Shown here piece after piece: positions 1-8,437 of a stretch of 64,000 bases of DNA; position 1 is the first letter of the stretch; each line of letters starts with the position of its first letter. Source of the DNA: Limoniibacter endophyticus (GTDB taxonomy: Bacteria; Pseudomonadota; Alphaproteobacteria; Rhizobiales; Rhizobiaceae); NCBI RefSeq assembly GCF_014652835.1, contig NZ_BMZO01000007.1:186001-250000 (forward strand), written 5' to 3'. The position numbers and the translations under genes were made by a program. The notes beneath the pieces are model-generated. The model did not search any database, was not told where the DNA came from, and was given only the letters and a program-made list of their open reading frames with translations.

Positions 1-311
1 GATATTCCCTCCAGAAGGATCAGGTAGCGTCCGTCACCATTCTCGCTGAACGAGACGATACGACCCGCGCAGCCTACTGGTTTCAGCCCCGGCTCGCCTT
101 CAAGCTCTTCAGTGTCTGCCATTGTCTGGATCATCCCGATCAGCCTGTTGCTGGCCAGTGCATCGTCGACCATGGCAATGTAGCGCGGTTCAAAAATGGT
201 CAGTGGCAGACGTCCCAGCGGCAGAAGAAGTGCCCCGTTCAGCGGAAACACGGGTACGGTTTCCGGTAAGTCGCTGTCCCTACGATAATGAGCATTGCCT
301 GCTTGAATCAC
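1..311 (-). CDS. LON substrate-binding domain protein, partial
   Basis: The reverse strand reads as an open frame from a GTG at 311 off the left edge of the window, so only the N-terminal ~103 residues are present. The translation contains VPVFPLNGALLLPLGRLPL and IFEPRYIAMVDDAL, which are hallmarks of the PUA-like N-terminal domain of Lon proteases. In rhizobia this domain occurs alone in a ~220-residue protein encoded after the thioredoxin-TPR gene. The GTG has a GAGGTG ribosome-binding sequence about nine bases upstream and starts 16 bases after the stop of the thioredoxin gene, so the two are probably co-transcribed. Stand-alone LON-domain proteins have no ATPase or protease domain and their role is unknown. 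The missing C-terminus prevents excluding a longer protein. Confidence 0.85.
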   Translation of the reverse strand, partial: MIQAGNAHYRRDSDLPETVPVFPLNGALLLPLGRLPLTIFEPRYIAMVDDALASNRLIGMIQTMADTEELEGEPGLKPVGCAGRIVSFSENGDGRYLILLEGI

Positions 312-327
312 TACGTAACACCTCGCC

Positions 328-1284
328 CTACGAAAACAATGCCGTCGAAAGCTTTCTGCGCCCCTTTAAGGTCGCAGGATCGCCGTTCCCCCAAGCTTCA
401 AAGAACTGGAGCAACTGCTGGCGCGCGCCATCCTCACGAAAAGCTCTGTCCTTGCGAATGACGTAAAGCAGATGCTCCACCGCTTCCTCGCGACGCCCCT
501 GCGCATTGCGGATCAGAGCTAGCTGGAAGCGGGCATCTAGATCATCCGGGTTTTCGACCAGCGTTTGCTCGAACTGTGCCGGGTTTCCGAGCTTCGCAGC
601 CTCCTCCGCAAGTGCAATACGAGTGCGTACGGCAGCGACAGTCGGATGACCCTGCGATTCGGCTGGCAGCCGATCCAGGAGAGCGACAGCATTCTCCATC
701 TGATCATGATCGACATAAAGACCAGCCATACCGGCCACAGCTTCGGCATTATGCGGATCGCGTGACAATGCTTCCGAAAAGAGTTGCGCGGCAACGGCAT
801 GATTACCTGCGGCAACAGCCGCTTTCGCCTCATCAATGGCGGTGCCAACCGCTTCCGCGGCCGGATCTGCAGCAGCGATCTTTGCAAGAAATTGCTCGAT
901 CTGGCTTTCCGGCAAAGCTCCCATGAAGCCGTCAACAGGTTGACCATCCTTGAAAGCAATCACTGCGGGAATGGACTGGATTCCCATTTGACCTGCAATC
1001 GCCGGATGCTCGTCGATGTTCATCTTGGTAAGGCGGATCTTGCCTTTGGTTTTCGCGACAGCTTTTTCAAGCACTGGCGCCAATTGTTTGCAAGGTCCGC
1101 ACCAAGGAGCCCAGAAATCCACGAGGACAGGTCGAGAGCGCGACTCCTCTATGACATCGCGCACGAAGCTCTCCATTGTAACGTCGATCGAGCTCTCGGC
1201 TTGTGGGGATGCATCAGCTCCGCCAAAATTGACCGATGCCTCATACGTATTCTGATTTCCGAAGCCGTAGCCTTGCGTGCTCAT
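328..1284 (-). CDS. Thioredoxin-fold protein with TPR-like C-terminus (CoxSD/YbbN type)
   Basis: This 318-residue protein has a thioredoxin domain (about residues 35-145) with the redox motif WCGPC at residues 61-65 and the cis-proline segment IQSIPAVIAF. The Ala-rich helical C-terminal half (about 150-318) fits the TPR-20 region of the YbbN/CoxSD family. Such proteins combine thiol-disulfide and chaperone-like activity in the cytoplasm. No signal peptide is visible; the first ~30 residues are polar and probably disordered. It lies just upstream of the LON-domain gene on the same strand. The nearest complete gene upstream is holA beyond the tRNA, so it probably has its own promoter in 1285-1581. 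I am sure of the family, less so of a specific physiological role. Confidence 0.92.
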   Translation of the reverse strand: MSTQGYGFGNQNTYEASVNFGGADASPQAESSIDVTMESFVRDVIEESRSRPVLVDFWAPWCGPCKQLAPVLEKAVAKTKGKIRLTKMNIDEHPAIAGQMGIQSIPAVIAFKDGQPVDGFMGALPESQIEQFLAKIAAADPAAEAVGTAIDEAKAAVAAGNHAVAAQLFSEALSRDPHNAEAVAGMAGLYVDHDQMENAVALLDRLPAESQGHPTVAAVRTRIALAEEAAKLGNPAQFEQTLVENPDDLDARFQLALIRNAQGRREEAVEHLLYVIRKDRAFREDGARQQLLQFFEAWGNGDPATLKGRRKLSTALFS

Positions 1285-1581
1285 ATAGTCGCCTCAATGA
1301 TCTAGCTGCCAAACCCATGCGCCACCCTATCAAGAATGCGCAACAGCATCGACTCGAAAACAAGTCGATGCCATGGTCCTACTGGAGGCATGTGGCGACA
1401 CCGGGTTGAATTATCAACAAGCTCTCACTACGAGATATAGCATGCAGAGCGGCAGGAACCCTCTATCTGCTGGTTTCTGTGAAAACGAGATAAAATTTGC
1501 CGACAACGATCATTTTCGCTGTTGCATTCGGTTTTGTCTTCGGCCATATAGCGCGTGTTCGCAAGACATGGCGAACGAAGA
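1285..1581. other. Intergenic region with a perfect 9-bp hairpin
   Basis: There is no convincing gene between the thioredoxin-TPR start and the tRNA. The short open frames here have no recognisable domain or good ribosome-binding site. The visible structure is a 9-bp perfect inverted repeat, GCATCGACT at 1346-1354 and AGTCGATGC at 1363-1371, separated by eight bases. No T-run follows on either side, so it is not a standard terminator. It could be an operator or a leader hairpin for the minus-strand gene. Confidence 0.5.
1522..1550 (+). promoter_or_regulatory. Predicted sigma-70 promoter for tRNA-Gly
   Basis: TTGCAT at 1522-1527 and CATATA at 1545-1550 are separated by 17 bases and resemble -35 and -10 hexamers. 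The predicted transcription start is about 25 bases before the mature tRNA. This is a motif match only. Confidence 0.4.
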
Positions 1582-1656
1582 GCGGGTGTAGCTCAGGGGT
1601 AGAGCACAACCTTGCCAAGGTTGGGGTCGAGGGTTCGAATCCCTTCGCCCGCTCCA
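1582..1656 (+). tRNA. tRNA-Gly (anticodon GCC)
   Basis: The sequence folds as a cloverleaf. The acceptor strand GCGGGTG pairs with CGCCCGC (one G-U pair). The anticodon loop TTGCCAA carries GCC, flanked by the ACAACC/GGTTG stem. The T arm contains GGTTCGAATCC, and a T discriminator is followed by an encoded CCA at 1654-1656. GCC decodes GGC and GGT glycine codons. It is a stand-alone tRNA gene with its own likely promoter and terminator. Confidence 0.97.
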
Positions 1657-1666
1657 AATTGGCTTT

Positions 1667-1694
1667 AAAAGCTTCGCATTTGCGAAGCTTTTTT
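1667..1694 (+). terminator. Rho-independent terminator of tRNA-Gly
   Basis: AAAAGCTTCGCA and TGCGAAGCTTTT form a 12-bp stem with a TT loop, followed by T residues. It begins about ten bases after the tRNA. Because the stem is flanked by A and T runs it may also stop holA transcription arriving on the other strand. Confidence 0.85.
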
Positions 1695-1756
1695 ATTTTC
1701 AGCTTTAGCCGAAAAAACAGCGCCAGCATTCTCCAGATCGGAACATGGCCGCAAAT

Positions 1757-2800
1757 TCAGCGCATCCGCCTGGCTGCCTCCAAGGTCAACGCAAGGAGCG
1801 CATGTCGCGTTGCCGCAACGGAAAGATCCTGACGCTGGCGCACGCGCAGCACTGCTGCCTGCAGCGACCGGAGAGCACGCGTGAGCGCCACGCTGTCCCA
1901 TCGCTCGACCGTTCGTTCGAAAAGCTTGCGTCGAGAGAAAAATATCGGCGGTCTTGCCCCCGCGACTGCGGAAGACGAGGAAACCCGATCTTGCTCCATT
2001 TTGCCGCGCAAGGCTAGAAGCGCGTGAAACTGACGCAACGCACTCCCCAGCAACTGGTTGGCAGCCTGGTTGGAGTTTGCGCTTAGCCGCGCGAATGCAA
2101 GGTCGAAGGCATTGACCTTTCCTTCCAGCATCGCATCGATGACGTCGTCAGCCGATACCGAAGCCGAATCGGCCGACAGGGCATTGATATGCTCTATCGT
2201 GACCTGCGGATCGGACCCCGCGTAAAGAAGCAGCTTTTCGATTTCTCCACGGGAAGCGAGACGATCTCCGCCAAGATTCTGACGCAGCAATTGTCGCGCT
2301 TCCATGGAGATTGTCTTGTTCGCTGCCTGAACGCTCGTTTCGATCAGACGGTCAATTGCCTGCCCCTCATCGGCATAGCAAGGCAAGGCCATGGCAATCT
2401 TTGCGTTTTCAACGCTGGCACGAAGGGCGGCTCCCTTCTTCAACTCGCCTGCTTCGATTATAATCACGCAGTCTGAGATCGGCTCGGACAGGACGAGTTT
2501 CACCGTTTCGGCAAAGCCCTTGTGTGTCCCCGCGTTGCGAATCCAAACGAGCTTCCTGTCCGCAAACATGGCGACGGACTTGACCTCGTCCATAAGGCGA
2601 CCCAAGTCCTGCTCGATTTCCGAGGCTTCGAGACGTGTAACCGAAAAAGGATCGTCCAGCGGGACCTTGGTTAGAGCCGCAATCATCCGTGCTCGTTCTG
2701 AAACAAGCCCGCGATCCGGACCGTAGACAAGATAAAGCGCCTCCCCCAACCTGCCTTGGGAAAGCCAGCTATCAACTTCATGGGCCTTTTTCTCGCTCAT
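1757..2800 (-). CDS. holA: DNA polymerase III delta subunit
   Basis: This 347-residue protein matches the delta subunit of the DNA polymerase III clamp loader, which opens the beta clamp and loads it on primed DNA. The N-terminal segment GEALYLVYGPDRGLVSERAR and the family motif LGGDR (176-180) followed by ASRGEIEKLLLY are characteristic, and the length is normal. In related genomes holA usually follows leuS and lptE and lies beside parB. Here no lptE or leuS precedes it: the upstream region is a 246-base gap shared with the divergent ffh. parB is more than 5 kb away, so the neighbourhood is rearranged compared with what I recall of relatives. Confidence 0.95.
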   Translation of the reverse strand: MSEKKAHEVDSWLSQGRLGEALYLVYGPDRGLVSERARMIAALTKVPLDDPFSVTRLEASEIEQDLGRLMDEVKSVAMFADRKLVWIRNAGTHKGFAETVKLVLSEPISDCVIIIEAGELKKGAALRASVENAKIAMALPCYADEGQAIDRLIETSVQAANKTISMEARQLLRQNLGGDRLASRGEIEKLLLYAGSDPQVTIEHINALSADSASVSADDVIDAMLEGKVNAFDLAFARLSANSNQAANQLLGSALRQFHALLALRGKMEQDRVSSSSAVAGARPPIFFSRRKLFERTVERWDSVALTRALRSLQAAVLRVRQRQDLSVAATRHALLALTLEAARRMR

Positions 2801-2861
2801 GCGCCATGGCTAGCAGTTTGCGTGTCTTTGGCAAGAGTAGAGACGCATCATCCATACAAAC

Positions 2862-2890
2862 TTGACTCTGTCGGCGTTATACTGTTTAGA
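2862..2890 (+). promoter_or_regulatory. Possible sigma-70 promoter upstream of ffh
   Basis: TTGACT at 2862-2867 and TTTAGA at 2885-2890 are spaced by 17 bases in the divergent holA-ffh intergenic region. A better-looking TATACT lies in the spacer but at poor spacing. This is a weak motif prediction. Confidence 0.3.
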
Positions 2891-3046
2891 ACTCTAGAAA
2901 ATCACGAAGCGACGAACTTCGAAAAGCTGACCGGGACGTGATCCCGGAAGTCAACATCCGACAGCGCGATGCGCCCTCGGATGCCAATTTGCTTTGAACG
3001 CTCAAGTTTCGTGTTCCCTGATTGATATTAGACAACGGAGCAGCCC

Positions 3047-4594
3047 GTGTTCGAGACCCTGCAGGAACGCCTTGGATCGATCTTTAATGGATTGACCGGA
3101 CGCGGCGCGTTGTCGGAAGCCGACGTCAGCGCTGCGTTGCGGGAAATCCGACGCGCCCTTATCGAGGCCGACGTCTCCCTCGAAGTGGTTAAGAGTTTCA
3201 CGGACAAGGTACGTGAAAAAGCGGTTGGCGCTACTGTCCTGAAATCCATCAAGCCAGGACAGATGGTCGTCAAGATCGTTCATGACGAGCTTGTCGAGAT
3301 GTTGGGTTCGGAAGGTTCCGAGATTGACCTGAACGCTCCGGCCCCTGTCGTCATTATGATGGTTGGTCTGCAAGGTTCCGGTAAAACTACCACCACCGGC
3401 AAAATCTCGAAGCGCCTCCACGAAAAGCGCGGCAAAAAAGTACTGATGGCATCGCTCGACACGCGCCGCCCAGCAGCTCAGGAGCAATTGCGCCAGCTTG
3501 GCGAGCAAATCGGCGTCGCTACTCTTCCTATTATTGCCGGTCAGAACCCCGTCGAAATTTCTCGTCGCGCTGTTCAGGCTGCACGACTGGGTGGCTATGA
3601 TGTAGTCATGCTCGACACGGCGGGCCGCACTCATATTGACGAGCCATTGATGGCCGAGATGGCGGAAATTCGTCATTCGGCTGATCCGCATGAAATTCTG
3701 CTCGTTGCTGACTCTCTTACCGGTCAGGATGCCGTCAATCTCGCGCGTAATTTCAACGAACGGATTGGCGTCACCGGTCTCGTTCTGACGCGTATGGATG
3801 GTGACGGACGCGGCGGTGCAGCCTTGTCAATGCGGGCGGTCACTGGCAAGCCCGTGAAGCTGATCGGCGTCGGTGAAAAAATGGATGCGCTGGAGGATTT
3901 CCATCCTAAGCGTATTGCCGATCGAATTCTTGGCATGGGCGACATTGTCAGCCTCGTCGAGAAAGCTGCCGAAACCATCGATGCCGAGAAGGCAGCAGCG
4001 ATGGCGCAGAAGATGCAGTCGGGGCAGTTCGATCTAAACGATCTCGCCGAACAGCTGAAACAAATGCAGAAAATGGGCGGTATGGGCGGCATCATGGGCA
4101 TGCTTCCAGGCATGGGCAAGATGAAGGATCAGGTGGCGGCAGCTGGCTTTGACGACCGCACCTTCGCGCGCCAGCTCGCAATCATCTCTTCGATGACCAA
4201 GAAGGAGCGGACGAACCCCGATCTTCTGAAGCACAGTCGCAAACAGCGTATTGCAAACGGTTCTGGCACCAATGCTGCCGACATCAACAAGCTTCTCAAG
4301 ATGCATCGCCAGATGGCGGATATGATGAAGATGATGGGCGGCAAGGGAGGCAAGGGCAAAGGTATGATGCGTGGCCTCATGGGCGGCATGGCGCAGAAAA
4401 TGGGCCTTGGCGGAATGGCTGGCATGGGTGGAATGCCGGACCTCGCTAAAATGGACCCTAGACAGCTTGAAGAATTGCAGAAGCAAGCGGAGAAGATGCA
4501 GGGCAAGCTCCCGGGCCTGGGCGCTGGCCTTCCTGGATTGCCTGGCGCCCAAGGCGGCTTGCCTGGCCTTCCTGGATTGCCAAGAAAGAAATAG
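3047..4594 (+). CDS. ffh: Signal recognition particle GTPase Ffh
   Basis: Ffh binds signal peptides of nascent membrane proteins with 4.5S RNA and delivers ribosomes to the receptor FtsY. The 515-residue protein has the N domain (1-~90), the G domain with Walker A GLQGSGKT (107-114), DTAGR (190-194) and TRMDGDGRGG (248-257), and a C-terminal M domain from about 325. The M domain is exceptionally rich in Met and Gly and ends in Pro/Gly/Leu-rich repeats. The start is the GTG/TTG-free ATG-equivalent first codon of the frame at 3047, giving the usual MFETLQERL beginning. It heads a small operon with chorismate mutase and rpsP. ftsY, often nearby in relatives, is not seen upstream. Confidence 0.97.
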   Translation: MFETLQERLGSIFNGLTGRGALSEADVSAALREIRRALIEADVSLEVVKSFTDKVREKAVGATVLKSIKPGQMVVKIVHDELVEMLGSEGSEIDLNAPAPVVIMMVGLQGSGKTTTTGKISKRLHEKRGKKVLMASLDTRRPAAQEQLRQLGEQIGVATLPIIAGQNPVEISRRAVQAARLGGYDVVMLDTAGRTHIDEPLMAEMAEIRHSADPHEILLVADSLTGQDAVNLARNFNERIGVTGLVLTRMDGDGRGGAALSMRAVTGKPVKLIGVGEKMDALEDFHPKRIADRILGMGDIVSLVEKAAETIDAEKAAAMAQKMQSGQFDLNDLAEQLKQMQKMGGMGGIMGMLPGMGKMKDQVAAAGFDDRTFARQLAIISSMTKKERTNPDLLKHSRKQRIANGSGTNAADINKLLKMHRQMADMMKMMGGKGGKGKGMMRGLMGGMAQKMGLGGMAGMGGMPDLAKMDPRQLEELQKQAEKMQGKLPGLGAGLPGLPGAQGGLPGLPGLPRKK

Positions 4595-4605
4595 AGGGAG
4601 GAGCA

Positions 4606-4920
4606 ATGTCTGATCAGGCAATCAAGCAACTTCTGGAGCTACGGGCGTCGATCGATAATATCGATGCAGCTCTGGTGAATATACTTGCGGAACGCTTTCG
4701 TTGCACCAAAGCAGTCGGTGTTCTCAAGGCCAACTACAACCTACCTCCCGCCGATCCGGAGCGGGAAAAAAAGCAAATCGAGAGACTACGCAGACTTGCA
4801 AATGAAGCGCAGCTCGATCCAGATTTCGCGGAGAAGTTTTTAAATTTCATTATTCGCGAAGTGATCCGACACCATGAGGCGATTGCAGCCTCTGCGAATA
4901 CGGATAATCAAACGGCCTAG
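4606..4920 (+). CDS. Chorismate mutase, AroQ class
   Basis: This 104-residue all-helical protein matches the monofunctional AroQ-type chorismate mutase, which converts chorismate to prephenate for Phe and Tyr synthesis. Diagnostic segments are the N-terminal [23 protein letters not shown], with its conserved Arg and Asp (residues about 8-30), then KAVGVLK and the Pro-rich [15 protein letters not shown]. The ATG is preceded by AGGGAGGAGC, a strong ribosome-binding sequence, 11 bases after the ffh stop. There is no export signal, so it is cytoplasmic. Its place between ffh and rpsP is a known Hyphomicrobiales arrangement and implies co-transcription with translation genes. Confidence 0.93.
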   Translation: MSDQAIKQLLELRASIDNIDAALVNILAERFRCTKAVGVLKANYNLPPADPEREKKQIERLRRLANEAQLDPDFAEKFLNFIIREVIRHHEAIAASANTDNQTA

Positions 4921-4970
4921 TAGCCAATCCGCAGACAGACATCTGCGTTCACTATCTAAAGGAAGAAAAA

Positions 4971-5345
4971 ATGGCACTGAAAATTCGTCTTGCCCGCCGC
5001 GGTTCCAAGAAGCGCCCGTTCTATCACATCGTCGTTGCTGACGTCCGTGCGCCCCGCGACGGCCGCTTCATTGAAGAAGTTGGTTCGTGGAACCCAATGC
5101 TGGCCAAGGATGCCCAACGCGTCGTGTTGAACGAAGAACGCATCAACCACTGGATCGGTAAGGGTGCATTGCCGACCGACCGCGTCCTTCGTTTCCTGGA
5201 CCAAGCCGGCATTCAGAAGCGTGACACGCGTAACAACCCGACGAAGGGTGAACCGGGCACCAAGGCCAAGGAACGTCTGGCTGCGGCCGAACAAGCCAAA
5301 AAGGATGCGGAAGCTGCCGCCGCGGAAGCCGCCTCCGCCGAATAA
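4971..5345 (+). CDS. rpsP: 30S ribosomal protein bS16
   Basis: The N-terminal ~80 residues are the bS16 core, beginning [20 protein letters not shown] and containing [12 protein letters not shown]. The C-terminus carries an Ala/Glu/Lys-rich tail of about 40 residues, typical of alphaproteobacterial bS16 and probably helical. The protein is 124 residues against about 82 in E. coli. AAAGGAAGAA precedes the ATG. In most bacteria rpsP is followed by rimM and trmD. Here it is the last gene before a terminator and a convergent response regulator, so that cluster is split in this genome. Confidence 0.97.
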   Translation: MALKIRLARRGSKKRPFYHIVVADVRAPRDGRFIEEVGSWNPMLAKDAQRVVLNEERINHWIGKGALPTDRVLRFLDQAGIQKRDTRNNPTKGEPGTKAKERLAAAEQAKKDAEAAAAEAASAE

Positions 5346-5356
5346 GATGTGACTTT

Positions 5357-5387
5357 GAAAGCTGGCACATCTTATTTGCCAGCTTTC
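5357..5387. terminator. Bidirectional terminator between rpsP and the response regulator gene
   Basis: GAAAGCTGGCA (5357-5367) and TGCCAGCTTTC (5377-5387) form a perfect 11-bp stem with a nine-base loop. Its right arm overlaps the stop codon of the convergent response regulator at 5386-5388. Runs of T are modest, so efficiency is uncertain. The position suggests it ends both transcripts. Confidence 0.65.
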
Positions 5388-6327
5388 ATGACTTCGGGTC
5401 ACCCAGAAGCTTATCGAGGTTCATCAGGTAGTCCGTGATGAGTTGTTCCGCCTTGGCGGTGACCCGTACATATTGACGCCGCCCGTCCTTCGGGTCGTCC
5501 CAACGCGTCACAAGTCTTGCCTCCTCCAGATCATCCAGCCGTCGCGATGCCGTCGAAATTGGTACGCCGGAGGCGATATAAAGACTGGAGACGGAAACTT
5601 CCTTCTCGAGCAAATTGTTTTCCATCAAGTCAAGCAACATCTGCCATGCAGGGTCTGAGAACAGACGCTCCTTAAAGAAGCGGGGCCTCAACTCGCGAAA
5701 GCGCAAGAGCTCCAGTATCCTCTTTTTTGACATTTGCTGAGGAATGTCCGGCTTTGGTGGATTTGCTCGATTTTCCAGGTGAGCGGTCGGTTGCGAAGGA
5801 CTATAGACGCATTTCAAAGTACTGACGTCCCTCCTCAAAAGCGAGGTAACGAGATCCGATTCCTGCATCAACTGGTCGAGCTTTTCTTTGTTTCTGTCCA
5901 GGGCGGCTAACATGAGCCGGTATTTTGATGCACGCTCATGCGCTTTCTCTACTGCCGCAATCAAATCCGATCGATGAACAGGCTTTGAAAGAAAGTCAAC
6001 GGCGTCCAATCTCATCGCGGTTACGGCGTTATCCAGTGAAGGATGGCCGGTAATAAGCAAGCTCTGTAACCAAGCCCGATCAGCGAAACGGGCTTTCATG
6101 TTCTGTAACATCTCAAGTCCGTCTGCGCCTGGCATTCGTATGTCTGAAACGACAACATTAATCGAAGGCGTCGTCTCCAGGACGTTCAGAGCGGAAGCAG
6201 CAGAGGTTGCAGAAGCACAGACGAACCCGCTATCTTGCAATGATGTCGTCATGACACTTACGAGTGCCTCTTCGTCATCTACAAGTAGAACGGATTCTTT
6301 TTTCTCACTGTTGGTTCTAGTTTCCAT
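5386..6327 (-). CDS. Response regulator, receiver plus MarR-like winged helix
   Basis: The 313-residue protein has a receiver domain at about residues 12-130 with the acidic pair D17-D18, phosphoacceptor D62 in VVSDIRMPGADG, T93 and K115 in the FLSKPV motif. A helical linker with a coiled-coil look (130-190) follows. The C-terminal ~100 residues (VSSLYIASGVPISTASRRLD, then DGRRQYVRVTAKAE) resemble a MarR-type winged helix with a wing Arg-rich segment. This is not an OmpR, NarL or NtrC output domain. It lies 76 bases after the histidine kinase gene on the same strand, so the two form a cognate pair. The target and signal are unknown. Confidence 0.85.
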   Translation of the reverse strand: METRTNSEKKESVLLVDDEEALVSVMTTSLQDSGFVCASATSAASALNVLETTPSINVVVSDIRMPGADGLEMLQNMKARFADRAWLQSLLITGHPSLDNAVTAMRLDAVDFLSKPVHRSDLIAAVEKAHERASKYRLMLAALDRNKEKLDQLMQESDLVTSLLRRDVSTLKCVYSPSQPTAHLENRANPPKPDIPQQMSKKRILELLRFRELRPRFFKERLFSDPAWQMLLDLMENNLLEKEVSVSSLYIASGVPISTASRRLDDLEEARLVTRWDDPKDGRRQYVRVTAKAEQLITDYLMNLDKLLGDPKS

Positions 6328-6403
6328 GTAATCAACATAATTTTCAATATTTAAGGGTCTATTCTTTGAATTCTTAAATTACCAACTGCCCTATATTTTG
6401 CCG

Positions 6404-8383
6404 CTATGCGGCAGGTAAAATCAGCAAAAATTTTCCTCCATGATCTGTTTCACAATACGACAAGCTACCGTTCATTTCTTTTGCCATTCCATAGCTCATG
6501 GAAAGACCCAAACCCATCCCCTGCCCCGTGGCCTTTGTAGAGAAGAACGGCTCGAACATTCGAGTACGTATATGTACCGGAACGCCCGGACCGTCGTCGG
6601 CGACGCTGATCAGCACGGTCTGTCGGTCTAACGATAACTCCGCAGATACGACGATAGACGAGGGATGGGCGCGGCTTGCATAAGTAACGATCGCGTCCCG
6701 GGCATTGACGAGCAGATTGAGCACGATCTGCTCGGCCAATGTCTGGTTCGCCAGCAGCTTTGGTTCCGGGTGAGAGAGAACGCACCGGACATTAATCTCA
6801 TCCAATACAAGTTGATTTCTGAGGAAGAGCAGCGCACCCTGAATGATGGAGGACGCATGAATGGGCTCCACCTTGCCGTCCGTGCGGCGGCCGAAAACGC
6901 GCATATGCTTTACGATCGTAGACGCACGTTCAAGTTGCTGGGCAATAAGATCAAGCGAACTGTCTATAAATTCGACCGCTGTCACGCCCTCTTGCAAGCG
7001 GCTGCGAACGTTCTCCACGGCAAGCGTCATTGCCCCAAGCGGCTGGTTGATTTCATGAGCCAGACCTGTTGCCATCTCCCCGAGAGTCACAAGTTTCTCC
7101 GACTGGCGCAAGGCAAACTCGCGTTCCTTCAGTTCCGTTAAATCGAAGCCGACCGCAATATAATGCGAAACCACGCCCTCGGGACTTCGTAGGCTCGTAA
7201 CGGTCCACGAAATGTGACGCGCCTTCCCTTGTTGGTCCATGATGTGTGCCTGCTCGGTAATTGGAAGCGAAACGTGCTCCACGCTTTGTGAAATCCCTAG
7301 CGTGGTTAGAAAATCGATAAGATCGACAACATGGTACAGGCTGTTGAACAGAGTCCGGAACTGGGCATTAGTAACAACAACCTCACCAACATTATTCGTT
7401 GCGGCGATCAGAACCGAACTCGTCTCAAGGATGTTTTGGAGAAAGATCTTATCCCGATGTTCCTGCTCCCGTGCATTGTGCAGGTCCAGCAACTTAAGGC
7501 GCCGGGCGAGGTGGTTTCGTAGGAAAACGTCACCTACACCAATGCCACACAAGAGCAGGAACAGAATGCCGCCAAGCCACATCATTTGCAGCTTAAATAT
7601 CTGCTCGAGATCCTGAATGGACTGATGCGCGCTGATCTTCAACGGATACGGCGCCAACGGCTCCTCAACCACCTGTTTCATTGTATCGGCGACCCCGCGT
7701 CGAGCGATAGAAATTATAGCGCTTTCCTTCATGTCCCCCGGCGCGGCGGCTGCGGCCCGAATGACATTGTCCTCGCCGACCAATGAAACCTCTGCATTGC
7801 TCTCACCCCCAAGGCCATTGTGAAAGCCTTGGAATACTTCCATATTAACTTTGATGATGACAGAGTGCTGGCCGACCGCCCCTGTGCGCGGGCGATAAAT
7901 AAAGTCCATGAAGAATACATCACCTCCCGATGAGTTGTGCTTCTCCACGGGTCCGACAGAGATTTCCTCCTCAAAGGTCTCTCGTAGCCACAGAAATGAA
8001 AACGGGTGCGGTTCCAATGCCGGCCCTTCCCAATCTGATCCTTTGGCAACGACAATCTCTCCGCTCGCGTTAACGACGAATATGGATTGAAGCATCGGCA
8101 GCGCTTTCGCGTATGTGATGAGGAGAGCTTCAACAGCCGCGGGGTCATCACCGGAATCTGCATGTTGCGCAGCTGTTTTTGTCAGTACATCGACAGTTGC
8201 AAGAATCCGTCTGGAATGAGCGGCAAAAGCTTTGACGATCGTTACGAGATTATCTTGTCTCGTATTGTACCGCGCATCAAATTCGTCTCTGCTCACATGG
8301 TGTGCGACCAGAGCGACAAAGACCAGAAAAATGGTCGCACACAATCGATAGGCGACAGTAATGCCGCGGGAAATGGATCGCAC
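6404..8383 (-). CDS. Membrane sensor histidine kinase with periplasmic Cache-like domain and PAS domain
   Basis: The 659-residue protein has an N-terminal membrane segment (about 10-28), a ~235-residue periplasmic region resembling a dCache sensor, a second membrane segment (about 268-288), and a PAS domain (about 315-420). Then come HisKA with phosphoacceptor H443 in GLAHEINQPLG and a HATPase domain (NLLVNARDAI, DDGPGVP, GMGLGLSM). The sequence around the His and the C-terminal boxes is like the HPK4 kinases such as DctB and FixL. dCache-PAS kinases of this type often sense small organic acids, but the ligand here cannot be read from sequence. It reads away from parB and presumably drives itself and the downstream regulator. 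Confidence 0.9.
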   Translation of the reverse strand: MRSISRGITVAYRLCATIFLVFVALVAHHVSRDEFDARYNTRQDNLVTIVKAFAAHSRRILATVDVLTKTAAQHADSGDDPAAVEALLITYAKALPMLQSIFVVNASGEIVVAKGSDWEGPALEPHPFSFLWLRETFEEEISVGPVEKHNSSGGDVFFMDFIYRPRTGAVGQHSVIIKVNMEVFQGFHNGLGGESNAEVSLVGEDNVIRAAAAAPGDMKESAIISIARRGVADTMKQVVEEPLAPYPLKISAHQSIQDLEQIFKLQMMWLGGILFLLLCGIGVGDVFLRNHLARRLKLLDLHNAREQEHRDKIFLQNILETSSVLIAATNNVGEVVVTNAQFRTLFNSLYHVVDLIDFLTTLGISQSVEHVSLPITEQAHIMDQQGKARHISWTVTSLRSPEGVVSHYIAVGFDLTELKEREFALRQSEKLVTLGEMATGLAHEINQPLGAMTLAVENVRSRLQEGVTAVEFIDSSLDLIAQQLERASTIVKHMRVFGRRTDGKVEPIHASSIIQGALLFLRNQLVLDEINVRCVLSHPEPKLLANQTLAEQIVLNLLVNARDAIVTYASRAHPSSIVVSAELSLDRQTVLISVADDGPGVPVHIRTRMFEPFFSTKATGQGMGLGLSMSYGMAKEMNGSLSYCETDHGGKFLLILPAA

Positions 8384-8437
8384 AATGATTTCTCAAAAAG
8401 ATATAAGTATAAGTAAAATAAAATATAATGAAACGTC

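Noticed and set aside
1411-1419. TTATCAACA, resembling a DnaA box
   Set aside because: Single isolated motif in a short gene-free region far from the hemE-linked origin; chance is likely.
3002-3691. Long antisense open frame opposite ffh (and similar ones opposite rho, maeB, hslV and the TsaE fusion)
   Set aside because: High-GC codon-position effects give long antisense frames. These have no family similarity or ribosome-binding site, while the sense proteins are well conserved.
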